From an uncultured Prevotella sp. (lineage in GTDB: Bacteria; Bacteroidota; Bacteroidia; Bacteroidales; Bacteroidaceae), in NCBI GenBank assembly GCA_900318395.1, contig ONKL01000012.1:1-54841 (forward strand): a stretch of 54,841 nucleotides of DNA. The letters run 5' to 3'. Of the stretch, positions 9,777 to 18,011 are shown one piece after another. Under the pieces are notes generated by a model. It was not told the DNA's origin and did no database searches. It was given only the letters and a program-made list of their open reading frames with translations. Position 1 is the stretch's first letter, and each line of letters starts with the position of its first letter. Made by a program: the position numbers and the translations under genes.

Positions 9777-10514
9777 ATGAAAAAAATAGTTGGTTTACTA
9801 AGTGTCATCATGTCTATTATCTTATTGACTGGTTGTCTGAAAGATAATATCAGTGATGATTTGCAAGGCGAATGGAGACTATTAGGTTGGGACGTCGATG
9901 GTTATTTTCATGAAGTGGATTCTTTCAAGGTAGAGTATCATAAGTTCTCTGTCGAGTTCTCTGGTAATAATGTGAAAGCCTATTCTTTAGGCAACGTGAC
10001 TGATTTCGGAAGAGTAAGAAGTAAGAATAATACTTTGATTAAGGAATCAGTTACTCAGACTGAGGTATTGGCAATCGATGATGAATCTATATATTTTGAT
10101 AAGAATATTGTGAATATCAATCGATATGAACTTAACGGTAACAAACTGAAACTCTATTTTTCGGATAATGACTATTTCCTCTTTACCAATCAGTTTACTA
10201 ATAAGATAAAGCCCAGCTGTAACTGTAATCAGGATATCATCATGACTGTCAATGATCAGCAGGGTACTATCAAAAAGGATAAATATCTTCGTAAGTGGTA
10301 TATTGCCTATAATTATCCTGGTAGCGATGTTACCATTATCAGGTATTATCCAGAATCATTTCCTGATATAGAATTTCTGCAGGAGGATCTGAAAATTGTC
10401 TTCTCAGGTGATGCCTATAACATGGATGTTAATTGGGGCGATTATCAATCGGAGAAAATAGCTGGAATGGAATATTACTGTATAGATCTCTTGAAAATCG
10501 AAAAAAAGGAATAA
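9777..10514 (+). CDS. Hypothetical lipoprotein, possibly lipocalin-like
   Basis: A 245-residue protein with a lipoprotein signal: a basic start, a hydrophobic core and the lipobox LTGC with the lipidated Cys at about residue 20. The mature part opens with LQGEWRLLGWDVDG, the pattern of small lipocalin-like domains in Bacteroidota, and is rich in beta strands. A short CNCNQD stretch sits near the middle. It starts 20 nt after nadA and may be cotranscribed. Its function is not recognised. Confidence 0.75.
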   Translation: MKKIVGLLSVIMSIILLTGCLKDNISDDLQGEWRLLGWDVDGYFHEVDSFKVEYHKFSVEFSGNNVKAYSLGNVTDFGRVRSKNNTLIKESVTQTEVLAIDDESIYFDKNIVNINRYELNGNKLKLYFSDNDYFLFTNQFTNKIKPSCNCNQDIIMTVNDQQGTIKKDKYLRKWYIAYNYPGSDVTIIRYYPESFPDIEFLQEDLKIVFSGDAYNMDVNWGDYQSEKIAGMEYYCIDLLKIEKKE

Positions 10515-10531
10515 TAGTTCTTGTACTATTA

Positions 10532-10568
10532 TAAATAAGGTGGCAATCAATCGTTGCCACCTTATTTA
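10532..10568. terminator. Bidirectional terminator between the lipoprotein and rubredoxin genes
   Basis: A perfect 15-bp inverted repeat (10532-10546 and 10554-10568) with a 7-nt loop lies between converging genes. Its A/T-rich outer ends give T-tracts on both strands. Confidence 0.8.
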
Positions 10569-10570
10569 AT

Positions 10571-10726
10571 TTACTCAGGCTTGAATTCTTCCTTGCCTAC
10601 GCCACAGACAGGGCATACCCAGTCATCGGGGATATCCTCAAAGGCTGTTCCTGGCTCAATACCATTGTCGGGATCACCTACTGCGGGGTCATAGACATAA
10701 CCGCAAACTTCGCAAACGTACTTCAT
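10571..10726 (-). CDS. Rubredoxin
   Basis: A 51-residue electron carrier with one FeS4 iron centre. Both cysteine knuckles are present: [11 protein letters not shown] at residues 4-14 and [12 protein letters not shown] at 37-48, with the usual [11 protein letters not shown] loop and DDWVCP. It starts 13 nt after the GT9 gene stop and is the last gene of that leftward operon. In anaerobic Bacteroidota such rubredoxins commonly serve oxygen and peroxide detoxification. Confidence 0.95.
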   Translation of the reverse strand: MKYVCEVCGYVYDPAVGDPDNGIEPGTAFEDIPDDWVCPVCGVGKEEFKPE

Positions 10727-10738
10727 AATTGTGAATGT

Positions 10739-11794
10739 TTAGTTATTAATTAGGGTTGTTATTCTCTCAACAATCCGCTCTGGCGGAATGTTTTGTAGAC
10801 AAGCATAGTCGCCTCGCTGGCAAGGCTTATTACCATATATACTGCATGGTCTGCATTCCAGATCGAGCTGTATCACATTATCAGCATTCTGATTAAATCC
10901 AAGGAATCCACCCATTGGATGAGTAGCTCCCCAGACGCTGACTACAGGGATTCCTGTGAGTGAGGCCAGATGCATATTGGCAGAATCCATCGAGAGCATC
11001 ACATCAAGATGACTCATCAAAATAAGTTCCTGATAGATATTATCCTCACAATGCTTGCTTACCATCAAGCACTGTCGATATTGAGCACACCATAATTGCA
11101 GGTATTTATCCTCCAGCTCACCTTTTCCGAAAAGGAAAATACGTCCCTTGGGGTATTTCTGTATCAAATTAAAAATGACCTGCTCCATCAGTCTTGGGGG
11201 ATATACTTTACCATCGTGGGCTGCAAAGGGCGCAATACCTATCCACTGTTCAAAACTCTTTTTCGGACCTATCTCTTTGGGAAGCAGATTCAGGTTACCA
11301 CCTTCTTCAGGGAAGATAGAATGGAACTGGCGGATATCAACAGGATACCCCAGACGCTCAAACACCTCAGCATAGTTTTCAAACGAACTGGGCAGCTGCT
11401 TCTTCACCTTATTCTTATAAGAGGTAAGTTTCTTGCGCTGCTGACGATGTTTGTCTATATGCTCCACACGATAGCGACCCAGATTGAAGCGCATTCTCAG
11501 ATATTCTGAGCGCAACACATTGTGAAGGTCAGCTACCTTTGTAAACTGCTTGGCAACAAGTCTGCGATAGAGTGCATTCAGACCTTTCACCCCGTGATAT
11601 TCCTTATTGAAATCAGCTTCCATGAAGTTCACGTTAGGTGCCAGGTCATAGAAGAGTGGACGTGCAAATTTCTTGCTCAATACCGTGATACGGATATCAG
11701 GATACTGGTTTGCCAAAGCCCATATCACTGGAACAGTCATTGCCACATCGCCCAGTGCAGAGAATCGTATGACAAGGATATGCTCTTTCTTCAC
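10739..11794 (-). CDS. Glycosyltransferase family 9 (heptosyltransferase-like)
   Basis: A 351-residue GT-B enzyme of family GT9, which transfers heptose or a related sugar onto lipid A-core or another envelope glycan. The N-terminus ILVIRFSALGDVAMTVPV is the family start motif. The C-terminal donor half has GIAPFAAHDGKVYPP, FLFGKGELEDK, the SMDSANMHLASLTGIPVVSVWG block and a Cys-rich tail with RPCSIYGNKPC. It lies 10 nt downstream of the DUF4254 gene, an arrangement I know from other Bacteroidota. Confidence 0.93.
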   Translation of the reverse strand: MKKEHILVIRFSALGDVAMTVPVIWALANQYPDIRITVLSKKFARPLFYDLAPNVNFMEADFNKEYHGVKGLNALYRRLVAKQFTKVADLHNVLRSEYLRMRFNLGRYRVEHIDKHRQQRKKLTSYKNKVKKQLPSSFENYAEVFERLGYPVDIRQFHSIFPEEGGNLNLLPKEIGPKKSFEQWIGIAPFAAHDGKVYPPRLMEQVIFNLIQKYPKGRIFLFGKGELEDKYLQLWCAQYRQCLMVSKHCEDNIYQELILMSHLDVMLSMDSANMHLASLTGIPVVSVWGATHPMGGFLGFNQNADNVIQLDLECRPCSIYGNKPCQRGDYACLQNIPPERIVERITTLINN

Positions 11795-11804
11795 TATTCC
11801 TCTC

Positions 11805-12410
11805 TTATTTGTTCTTATATAAAATAGGATTGGTCGCAGGATCGTTATACATCTTCATCTGGCGATATACCTTCATATACTTACGACCTGCTTCAATATC
11901 TTCCAGCAGCTGATCGATGGCCAGCGCCAGATCCTTTTGCTGTTCCAGCAGTACATCAAGCTTTGCCTTACACCTTTCAATATGTGCAGGTTCAGCATCC
12001 TGACGATCAACTTGTTCCTGCATATGATAGATCTTCAAGGCAAGGATGCTCAGGCGGTCTACTGCCCAAGCAGGACTCTCCGTATTCAGACGAGCATCAT
12101 CTGATGGCTTCACTTCACTATAGTATTGACGGAAATAAGAATCTATCTCTTCCACCAGATCTGTGCGATCCTGATTACTGTGATCGATGCGACGCTTCAG
12201 TGAAAGGGCTTCCACAGGATCGATATGAGGATCACGGATGATATCCTCAAAATGCCACTGAACGGTATCAATCCAGCATTTCAGGTAAAGCTTGGATTCG
12301 ATACTGTCTTTTTTATATGGATTCTGAATCGGCGTATTGACATCATCCGTCAGATGATAGTCGCTGATGGCACGATTGAAAATCTGGTTTGCTTTTTCTG
12401 TAAATGACAT
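11805..12410 (-). CDS. DUF4254 domain protein
   Basis: A 201-residue soluble, largely alpha-helical protein. Typical family features are the N-terminal ANQIFNRAISDYH, NPYKKDSIESKLYLKCWIDT, EALSLKRRIDHSNQDRTDLVE and the coiled C-terminal half. The family's role is unknown. The constant pairing with GT9 glycosyltransferases suggests a part in envelope glycan assembly. It is the first gene of the operon DUF4254-GT9-rubredoxin and has its own promoter. Confidence 0.88.
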   Translation of the reverse strand: MSFTEKANQIFNRAISDYHLTDDVNTPIQNPYKKDSIESKLYLKCWIDTVQWHFEDIIRDPHIDPVEALSLKRRIDHSNQDRTDLVEEIDSYFRQYYSEVKPSDDARLNTESPAWAVDRLSILALKIYHMQEQVDRQDAEPAHIERCKAKLDVLLEQQKDLALAIDQLLEDIEAGRKYMKVYRQMKMYNDPATNPILYKNK

Positions 12411-12429
12411 CTTTAATTATTTTATTCCG

Positions 12430-12461
12430 CAAAGCTACAGAAACTTTTTCAATTAGCCAAA
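12430..12461 (-). promoter_or_regulatory. Promoter of the DUF4254-GT9-rubredoxin operon
   Basis: On the minus strand TTTG (12461-12458), a 20-bp spacer and TAGCTTTG (12437-12430) lie 20 bp before the DUF4254 ATG. Confidence 0.75.
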
Positions 12462-12582
12462 CTAAATTAGAGAATTTATTAAATTTTTGGCAATTTATAT
12501 AGTAGCAGATGCAAAAAAAGGGCAAAAATATGCACAGATACACCCCTTTTGTGCAATAGATAGTCAGTTTTTCTTAAAAAAA

Positions 12583-12614
12583 TTTGCGTAAGTGAAAGAA
12601 AATGTGTTACTTTG
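12583..12614 (+). promoter_or_regulatory. Promoter of acpP
   Basis: TTTG (12583-12586) and TTACTTTG (12607-12614) are 20 bp apart, with one deviation in the -7 element. It gives acpP a leader of about 65 nt. Confidence 0.65.
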
Positions 12615-12688
12615 CACCCGATTTCAGCAAATGGCTGATAATTTTCAAGATAGCAAATTCATTATTAACATTTTAAAGTATTAAAATT

Positions 12689-12925
12689 ATGTCAGAAATT
12701 GAAAGCAAAGTAAAGGCAATTATTGTAGACAAACTCGGTGTAGATGAGGCTGAAGTAAAGCCAGAAGCAAGCTTCACAAATGATCTGGGCGCAGATTCTT
12801 TGGATACTGTTGAGCTGATTATGGAGTTCGAGAAGGAGTTTGGTATTTCTATTCCCGATGATAAGGCTGAGAAGATCGGTACTGTAGGTGATGCTATCGC
12901 TTACATCGAGGAGAATGCAAAATAA
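12689..12925 (+). CDS. acpP: Acyl carrier protein
   Basis: A 78-residue acidic carrier of the growing fatty acid. The DSL motif ([10 protein letters not shown]) carries the phosphopantetheine attachment Ser37. Length and helix pattern are standard. It lies just upstream of fabF, the usual bacterial arrangement, with an unusually strong hairpin between them. Confidence 0.98.
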   Translation: MSEIESKVKAIIVDKLGVDEAEVKPEASFTNDLGADSLDTVELIMEFEKEFGISIPDDKAEKIGTVGDAIAYIEENAK

Positions 12926-12938
12926 ATTTTGATCATAA

Positions 12939-12974
12939 CATAATGGTTGCTTCTGACAAGAAGCAACCATTATG
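12939..12974 (+). terminator. Strong intercistronic hairpin between acpP and fabF
   Basis: A perfect 16-bp inverted repeat (12939-12954 and 12959-12974) with a 4-nt loop (GACA) sits 13 nt after acpP and 15 nt before fabF. A weak T-tract (CTTTAATTGTT) follows. It may be a partial terminator or an RNA-end stabiliser that leaves much more acpP than fabF message. Confidence 0.75.
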
Positions 12975-12989
12975 CTTTAATTGTTGCTT

Positions 12990-14252
12990 ATGGAATTAAA
13001 AAGAGTAGTTGTAACAGGTCTTGGCGCAGTAACGCCAGTGGGCAACACTCCTGAGGAAACATGGAAGAACCTCATTGCAGGAGTCAGTGGCGCAGCACCT
13101 ATTACGCTTTTTGATGCAAGCAAATTCAAAACACAGTTTGCTTGCGAGGTTAAGAACCTTGATATAAACGCATTTCTCGACCGTAAAGAGGCCCGCAAGA
13201 TGGACCGCTATACCCAGCTGGCCATGATTGCCGCCAAGCAGGCTGTCGAGGATAGTAAGATGGATTTGGAAACCGAGGACAAGGACCGCATTGGTGTAGT
13301 CTATGGCGTCGGTATCGGTGGAATTAAGACCTTCGAGGAAGAAGTGGGCTACTATGCTCTGCACGAGGCCGATGGTCCTAAGTTCAATCCCTTCTTTATC
13401 CCGAAGATGATTGCTGACATTGCTGCTGGACAGATCTCAATCATGTACGGCTTCCATGGTCCCAACTATATCACGGCTTCTGCTTGCGCCTCTTCTTCAA
13501 ATGCACTTGCTGATGCCTTCAACCTGATTCGTCTGGGTAAGGCTAATGCTATCGTAGCAGGTGGTGCTGAGGCTGCTATCTGTGCTACTGGCGTGGGTGG
13601 TTTCAATGCCATGAAGGCTCTCTCTACCCGTAACGATGAGCCTGAGAAGGCAAGCCGTCCTTTCAGTGCCAGTCGTGATGGATTTATTATGGCTGAGGGT
13701 GCAGGTTGTCTGATTCTTGAGGAGCTCGAGCATGCCAAGGCTCGTGGTGCTAAGATCTATGCTGAGATGATTGGTGCAGGTATGAGTGCTGATGCTCATC
13801 ATATCACTGCTTCTCATCCTGAGGGACTGGGTGCCAAGCTCGTTATGAAGAATGCGCTCGAGGATGCTGGTTTGAAGCCTGAGGACATCGACTATATCAA
13901 TGTTCACGGTACTTCTACACACGTAGGTGATATCTCTGAGGCTAAGGCCATCAAGGAGGTATTCGGCGATGCTGCCTTCAAGCTCAACATCTCTTCTACG
14001 AAGTCAATGACAGGTCACTTGCTGGGTGCTGCTGGTGCTGTAGAGGCAATGGTAACTGTTCTGGCTATTCAGAACGACATCGTTCCTCCTACTATCAACC
14101 ATGAGGAAGGCGATGAGGATCCTGAGATTGATTATAATCTGAATTTCACCTTCAACAAGGCTCAGAAGCGTCAGGTTCGTGCTGGTCTTAGCAATACCTT
14201 CGGCTTTGGTGGTCACAATGCTTGTGTGGTATTCAAGAAGTATGAGGCTTAA
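12990..14252 (+). CDS. fabF: 3-oxoacyl-[acyl-carrier-protein] synthase II
   Basis: A 420-residue condensing enzyme of type II fatty acid synthesis that extends acyl-ACP with malonyl-ACP. The Cys-His-His triad is present: Cys166 in TASACASSSNA, the first His in NVHGTSTHVGD and the second in MTGHLLGAAGA. I start it at ATG 12990 (MELKRVVVTGLG), because the upstream TTG codons lie next to the hairpin and add only three residues. Its last 11 nt overlap rnc. Confidence 0.97.
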   Translation: MELKRVVVTGLGAVTPVGNTPEETWKNLIAGVSGAAPITLFDASKFKTQFACEVKNLDINAFLDRKEARKMDRYTQLAMIAAKQAVEDSKMDLETEDKDRIGVVYGVGIGGIKTFEEEVGYYALHEADGPKFNPFFIPKMIADIAAGQISIMYGFHGPNYITASACASSSNALADAFNLIRLGKANAIVAGGAEAAICATGVGGFNAMKALSTRNDEPEKASRPFSASRDGFIMAEGAGCLILEELEHAKARGAKIYAEMIGAGMSADAHHITASHPEGLGAKLVMKNALEDAGLKPEDIDYINVHGTSTHVGDISEAKAIKEVFGDAAFKLNISSTKSMTGHLLGAAGAVEAMVTVLAIQNDIVPPTINHEEGDEDPEIDYNLNFTFNKAQKRQVRAGLSNTFGFGGHNACVVFKKYEA

Positions 14253-15261
14253 GGATATTATTGATATTATCAAGCTCCCTTTCCGCGAGGAGAAGGAGCT
14301 TTTTTCTTCTCTTTACGCGATATTGGGATTCTATCCCCGCAACATCGAGTATTACAAGATGGCGTTGATGCATAAGAGCATCCGTAAGCGCAACGACAAG
14401 GGCAAGCCATTGAATAATGAGCGGCTGGAGTTCCTGGGTGATGCTATACTCGATGCTGCGGTGGGATATATTGTTTACCGTCATTACGAGGGTAAACGCG
14501 AAGGATTCCTCACCAATACACGTTCCAAACTGGTATCGCGCGAGACATTAGGCAAGATTGCCAATGAGATGGGACTGGGCAGTCTGCTGCTTTCCTCCGG
14601 ACATTCTACTTCGCATAATAGTTATGTCGAAGGTAATGCCCTCGAGGCTTTAGTGGGAGCTATCTATCTTGATCGTGGCTATGAGGCCTGTCTTGAGTTC
14701 TTTGAGAAGCAGATATTGGGTAAATATGTAGATATCGACAAAGTGGCTTTCAAGGAAGTCAACTTCAAGTCTAAACTTTTGGAGTGGAGTCAGAAGAATC
14801 GTGTGCGTCTCGAATTCCGCATGTTGAAACAGCAGAAAGATGAAAACGGCAGTCCTGTTTTCTGTTTCCAAGTCGTACTTGAAGGTATTGCAGGTGAACG
14901 TGGTACAGGTTACTCCAAAAAAGAATCGCAGCAATTGGCTTCAGAAGCTACTCTGAAGCGTCTGAAGCGTGAGCCACAGTTTGTAGATACTATCTTTGCT
15001 GCCAAGACCAATCGCACGAAGATGGAGGAAGAGCCTGCTATGGCCGTTCCCGACACTGATCAGGAGCAGAACTTCATCATAACCTCTCCCGATCTCCCAA
15101 AAAGGGAGGAGGGCCTTACGGAGTCTTCTGCCCGCAGATCCTCCACTCCTTTGGAGGAGTCGGGGGAGGTTGAATTCGATCTCTCTGACATCTCTCATAA
15201 AGAGAAATCCAAGGAGGATATCATTGCTGAGGCAGAAGCTGCTGCTTTCGCTGAAGAATAG
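14242..15261 (+). CDS. rnc: Ribonuclease III with an extended C-terminal tail
   Basis: A 339-residue double-strand-specific endoribonuclease that processes rRNA precursors. The catalytic signature NERLEFLGDAIL is at about residues 55-66 and the second acidic site is in EALVGAIYLD. The double-stranded RNA-binding domain runs from about 175 to 245 (FKSKLLEW to ASEATLKRLK). A tail of about 85 residues follows, longer than the usual enzyme (about 230-250 residues), and part of it is encoded by a palindromic repeat at 15081-15171. I start at ATG 14242 (MRLKDIIDII), which overlaps the fabF stop; longer starts would run through fabF. Confidence 0.95.
   Translation: MRLKDIIDIIKLPFREEKELFSSLYAILGFYPRNIEYYKMALMHKSIRKRNDKGKPLNNERLEFLGDAILDAAVGYIVYRHYEGKREGFLTNTRSKLVSRETLGKIANEMGLGSLLLSSGHSTSHNSYVEGNALEALVGAIYLDRGYEACLEFFEKQILGKYVDIDKVAFKEVNFKSKLLEWSQKNRVRLEFRMLKQQKDENGSPVFCFQVVLEGIAGERGTGYSKKESQQLASEATLKRLKREPQFVDTIFAAKTNRTKMEEEPAMAVPDTDQEQNFIITSPDLPKREEGLTESSARRSSTPLEESGEVEFDLSDISHKEKSKEDIIAEAEAAAFAEE
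15081..15171 (+). repeat. Palindromic repeat element inside the 3' part of rnc
   Basis: About 91 bp with near-identical inverted ends (AACCTCTCCCGATCTCC at 15081 against the complement of 15153-15171) and two small inner hairpins (CTCCCAAAAAGGGAG, CTCCTTTGGAG). The length and phase keep the rnc frame open and add about 30 residues. It resembles the palindromic spacer elements common between genes in Prevotella and Bacteroides, here inside a gene. Confidence 0.75.
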
Positions 15262-15280
15262 AAGACAAAGCATAAAAAGT

Positions 15281-15313
15281 AAGCCCCGATGATTATTGCA
15301 GTCATCGGGGCTT
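15281..15313. terminator. Bidirectional terminator between rnc and aspA
   Basis: A perfect 12-bp stem (AAGCCCCGATGA, 15281-15292, with 15302-15313) and a 9-nt loop lie between converging genes. Confidence 0.85.
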
Positions 15314-15337
15314 CTGTTGATTACTGGTTCTCAATAA

Positions 15338-16750
15338 TTACTTGATGAACTTATGAGAAGAAAGCATCTTAGCGGGATCGAGAGCCTCGTCGAGCTTATC
15401 CTGAGTCATCAGACCCTTTTCAAGCACGATTTCGTAAACGCTGCGGTTCGTCTCAAAGGCCTCCTTGGCAACCTTCGATGAGGTCTTGTAGCCAATGTAA
15501 GGATTGAGGGCTGTAACGATACCGATAGAGTTCTTAACCATCTCCAAACAATGCTCCTTATTAACGGTAATGCCAAGTACGCACTCTTCTGTGAGGGTCT
15601 CGATGCCGTTCTTCAGCCAAACCAGACTCTCGATGAGGCACTCGGTGATGACGGGCTCCATCACGTTGAGCTGCAGCTGACCAGCCTCAGCAGCGAAGCT
15701 GACGGCAGTATCGTTACCAATCACCTTGAAGCATACCTGGTTCACTACCTCAGGAATAACGGGGTTCACCTTTCCTGGCATGATAGAAGAGCCGGGAGCC
15801 TTTGCAGGCAGGTTAATCTCATGGAGTCCGCAACGAGGACCAGAAGCCATCAGACGGAGGTCGTTACAGATCTTAGAAAGTTTCACAGCCAGACGCTTCA
15901 GGGCTGAAGAATAGCTGACATATGCACCTGTATCAGGTGTAGCCTCAATCAGGTCGCTGGCACTAACGAAGGCCTCGCCTGTAAGCTTCGACAGGTTGGC
16001 AGCGCAAAGCTTAGCGAAGCCAGGAACAGCGTTCAGACCTGTACCAATGGCTGTACCACCCATGTTGATCTCGTGAAGCAGTTTCACGTTGCGCTCGAGG
16101 TTGAGGATTTCCTCCTCGAGGTTGTTGGCGTAGGCGTTGAACTCCTGACCTGAGGTCATAGGAACGGCATCCTGCAGCTGGGTACGACCCATCTTAATGC
16201 AGTCGGCAAACTCCTCGCCTTTATAACGCAGGGCACTGATTAAGCCTGTAAGTGCAGCCACCAGACTCTTGTTCATACGAATCAAGGCCAGACGGATGGT
16301 GGTGGGATAAACGTCGTTGGTAGACTGTCCGCAGTTACAGTGGTCGTTGGGGTAGCAATACTGGTAGTCGCCCTTCTCGTGGCCCATGATCTCAAGGGCA
16401 CGGTTGGCAATCACCTCATTGGCATTCATGTTGACTGATGTACCTGCACCACCCTGCATCATGTCGATGGGGAAGTTGTCGTGCCACTTACCATCAATGA
16501 TTTCGCGACAGGCCTGTGAGATGGCGCCTGCGATCTCGTCGTTGATCACACCAAGGGTGTGGTTGGTTTCAACTGCAGCCAACTTCACATAAGCAATGGC
16601 AATGATGAAGTCGGGATACATTGACATCGTCTTGCGCGAGATGTGATAGTTGTTGATACCACGCTGTGTCTGTACGCCATAGAGGGCGTCTGCTGGAACT
16701 TTGAGTTCGCCTAAGAGGTCGGACTCTACTCTGAATTTCTGATCTGACAT
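15338..16750 (-). CDS. aspA: Aspartate ammonia-lyase
   Basis: A 470-residue enzyme that splits aspartate into fumarate and ammonia. The superfamily signature GSSIMPGKVNP is present, with the substrate-binding blocks GGAGTSVNMNANEV, CGQSTNDVYPT and GRTQLQDAVP. It is a full-length member of the fumarase/aspartase family; the SSIMPGKVNP form and its neighbours favour aspartase over fumarase C. It is the last gene of dcuB-ansB-porin-aspA, with 36 bp before it. Confidence 0.95.
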   Translation of the reverse strand: MSDQKFRVESDLLGELKVPADALYGVQTQRGINNYHISRKTMSMYPDFIIAIAYVKLAAVETNHTLGVINDEIAGAISQACREIIDGKWHDNFPIDMMQGGAGTSVNMNANEVIANRALEIMGHEKGDYQYCYPNDHCNCGQSTNDVYPTTIRLALIRMNKSLVAALTGLISALRYKGEEFADCIKMGRTQLQDAVPMTSGQEFNAYANNLEEEILNLERNVKLLHEINMGGTAIGTGLNAVPGFAKLCAANLSKLTGEAFVSASDLIEATPDTGAYVSYSSALKRLAVKLSKICNDLRLMASGPRCGLHEINLPAKAPGSSIMPGKVNPVIPEVVNQVCFKVIGNDTAVSFAAEAGQLQLNVMEPVITECLIESLVWLKNGIETLTEECVLGITVNKEHCLEMVKNSIGIVTALNPYIGYKTSSKVAKEAFETNRSVYEIVLEKGLMTQDKLDEALDPAKMLSSHKFIK

Positions 16751-16786
16751 AATTTATAAAATGTTTAATGTTTATTGTTTTTTGTT

Positions 16787-17971
16787 TTAGAACATCGGCA
16801 CCTGCCAAATGTAGCCAAGTGAGATACGGTTTGTGCTGTAGTTCTCGCAGCCTAAGACTTTAGCACGGTCTGTGTAACTATAGTGGCGGCCCACATAGGT
16901 GAGGAAGAAGTGCAGGTTGCTGCTCTTCAGTGGATAGAACTCGATGCCTGCGAGATAACCGTATGCCGTGCGATACTTACCTTTCTCGATGGTGCGGATA
17001 TTGCCGTCTTTGTTGTCCTTTGAGAGACCTTCGTTCTCAAGCATTCCCTTGACAAAGATGTTCCATTTCGGGCTGAAGCGATACTGGGCTTTCAATACAA
17101 ACGAAAGATACTCGGCATCGTTCAAGTGACCGCCCTGATTGTTGTTGCCTACAATGCCTGAGATAATGCCTTCACGATCGATACCCTCACGCATGTACAT
17201 CACGTCGAAGAAGGCGTTGAACCTGTTGAGATTCAGTTCGTTACCCAAGGCAACGTAATGGCTCTGATAGCCCTTGGCCTGGCTCATGAGAGAGTAACTC
17301 CAGCGCGTATTGAACACACCACCGAAACTACCATTCCAGTTGACGGTGTAAACCAGGGGCACTTTCGACTGTTCGTAGCCCTGGCCATACATGTCTTCCA
17401 TGCTGGCACTACGGCTGTCAAGTACCTGCAACTGCAACTGATGATTGGGATGTACCTGGAATTGGAAATTGGCACCAGTGAGGAAGTTGCTCATATAGTC
17501 CACCATGTCTGAATATTCGTAAATCTCAATGGGGTTGAGGTCGAACTCGATACCTCCGTATGCAGCACATTGCTTACCGAGGAACATAGAGAAGACGTCG
17601 CCCGTCTTAACACCGATGCCAGCTACGTCGATAGCTGATGAAGGCATGTTGTCGATACCATCAGGTGTAGGCGAGGTGCTACGGTTCAGGCGTTGACGCC
17701 AACGGAAAGAGAAGGTTTCGTTGATGTTGCCCTTAGCCTCAATACGAATCTGGCGCATGTTGAACTTCGCATTCTGAAAATCGCCATTGCCCTGATTCAC
17801 ATCGAAACTATTGTTGAGGTTCAGCAGGAGATGGAAATAATCCTGCTTCTTCTCCAATTTCGTAATTCTCTCGAACAGTGATTGCTCACCTGCCGAAGCG
17901 TCCTTGTCCTGCTGGGCATTCGCTGTCAGCGTCATGCACAGCATGATTCCGAATAATAGTGATTTCTTCAT
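16787..17971 (-). CDS. Outer-membrane porin, phosphate-selective porin O/P-like
   Basis: About 394 residues. A signal peptide (MKKSLLFGIMLCMTLTANAQ) is followed by a short coiled stretch (LFERITKLEKKQDYF), then a beta-barrel with alternating aromatic strands that ends in the aromatic residue of WQVPMF. The pattern fits 16-stranded OprP/OprO-type porins of Bacteroidota. Its place in the operon suggests it lets asparagine, aspartate or other C4-dicarboxylates cross the outer membrane; that substrate is inferred. The upstream frame is open to 18004 through a purine-rich repeat, so ATG 17983 and GTG 18004 are alternative starts; 17971 gives the cleanest signal peptide. Confidence 0.8.
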   Translation of the reverse strand: MKKSLLFGIMLCMTLTANAQQDKDASAGEQSLFERITKLEKKQDYFHLLLNLNNSFDVNQGNGDFQNAKFNMRQIRIEAKGNINETFSFRWRQRLNRSTSPTPDGIDNMPSSAIDVAGIGVKTGDVFSMFLGKQCAAYGGIEFDLNPIEIYEYSDMVDYMSNFLTGANFQFQVHPNHQLQLQVLDSRSASMEDMYGQGYEQSKVPLVYTVNWNGSFGGVFNTRWSYSLMSQAKGYQSHYVALGNELNLNRFNAFFDVMYMREGIDREGIISGIVGNNNQGGHLNDAEYLSFVLKAQYRFSPKWNIFVKGMLENEGLSKDNKDGNIRTIEKGKYRTAYGYLAGIEFYPLKSSNLHFFLTYVGRHYSYTDRAKVLGCENYSTNRISLGYIWQVPMF

Positions 17972-18011
17972 AATACTTTTCATTTTTAACTTTTCACTTC
18001 TCACACAGGGA

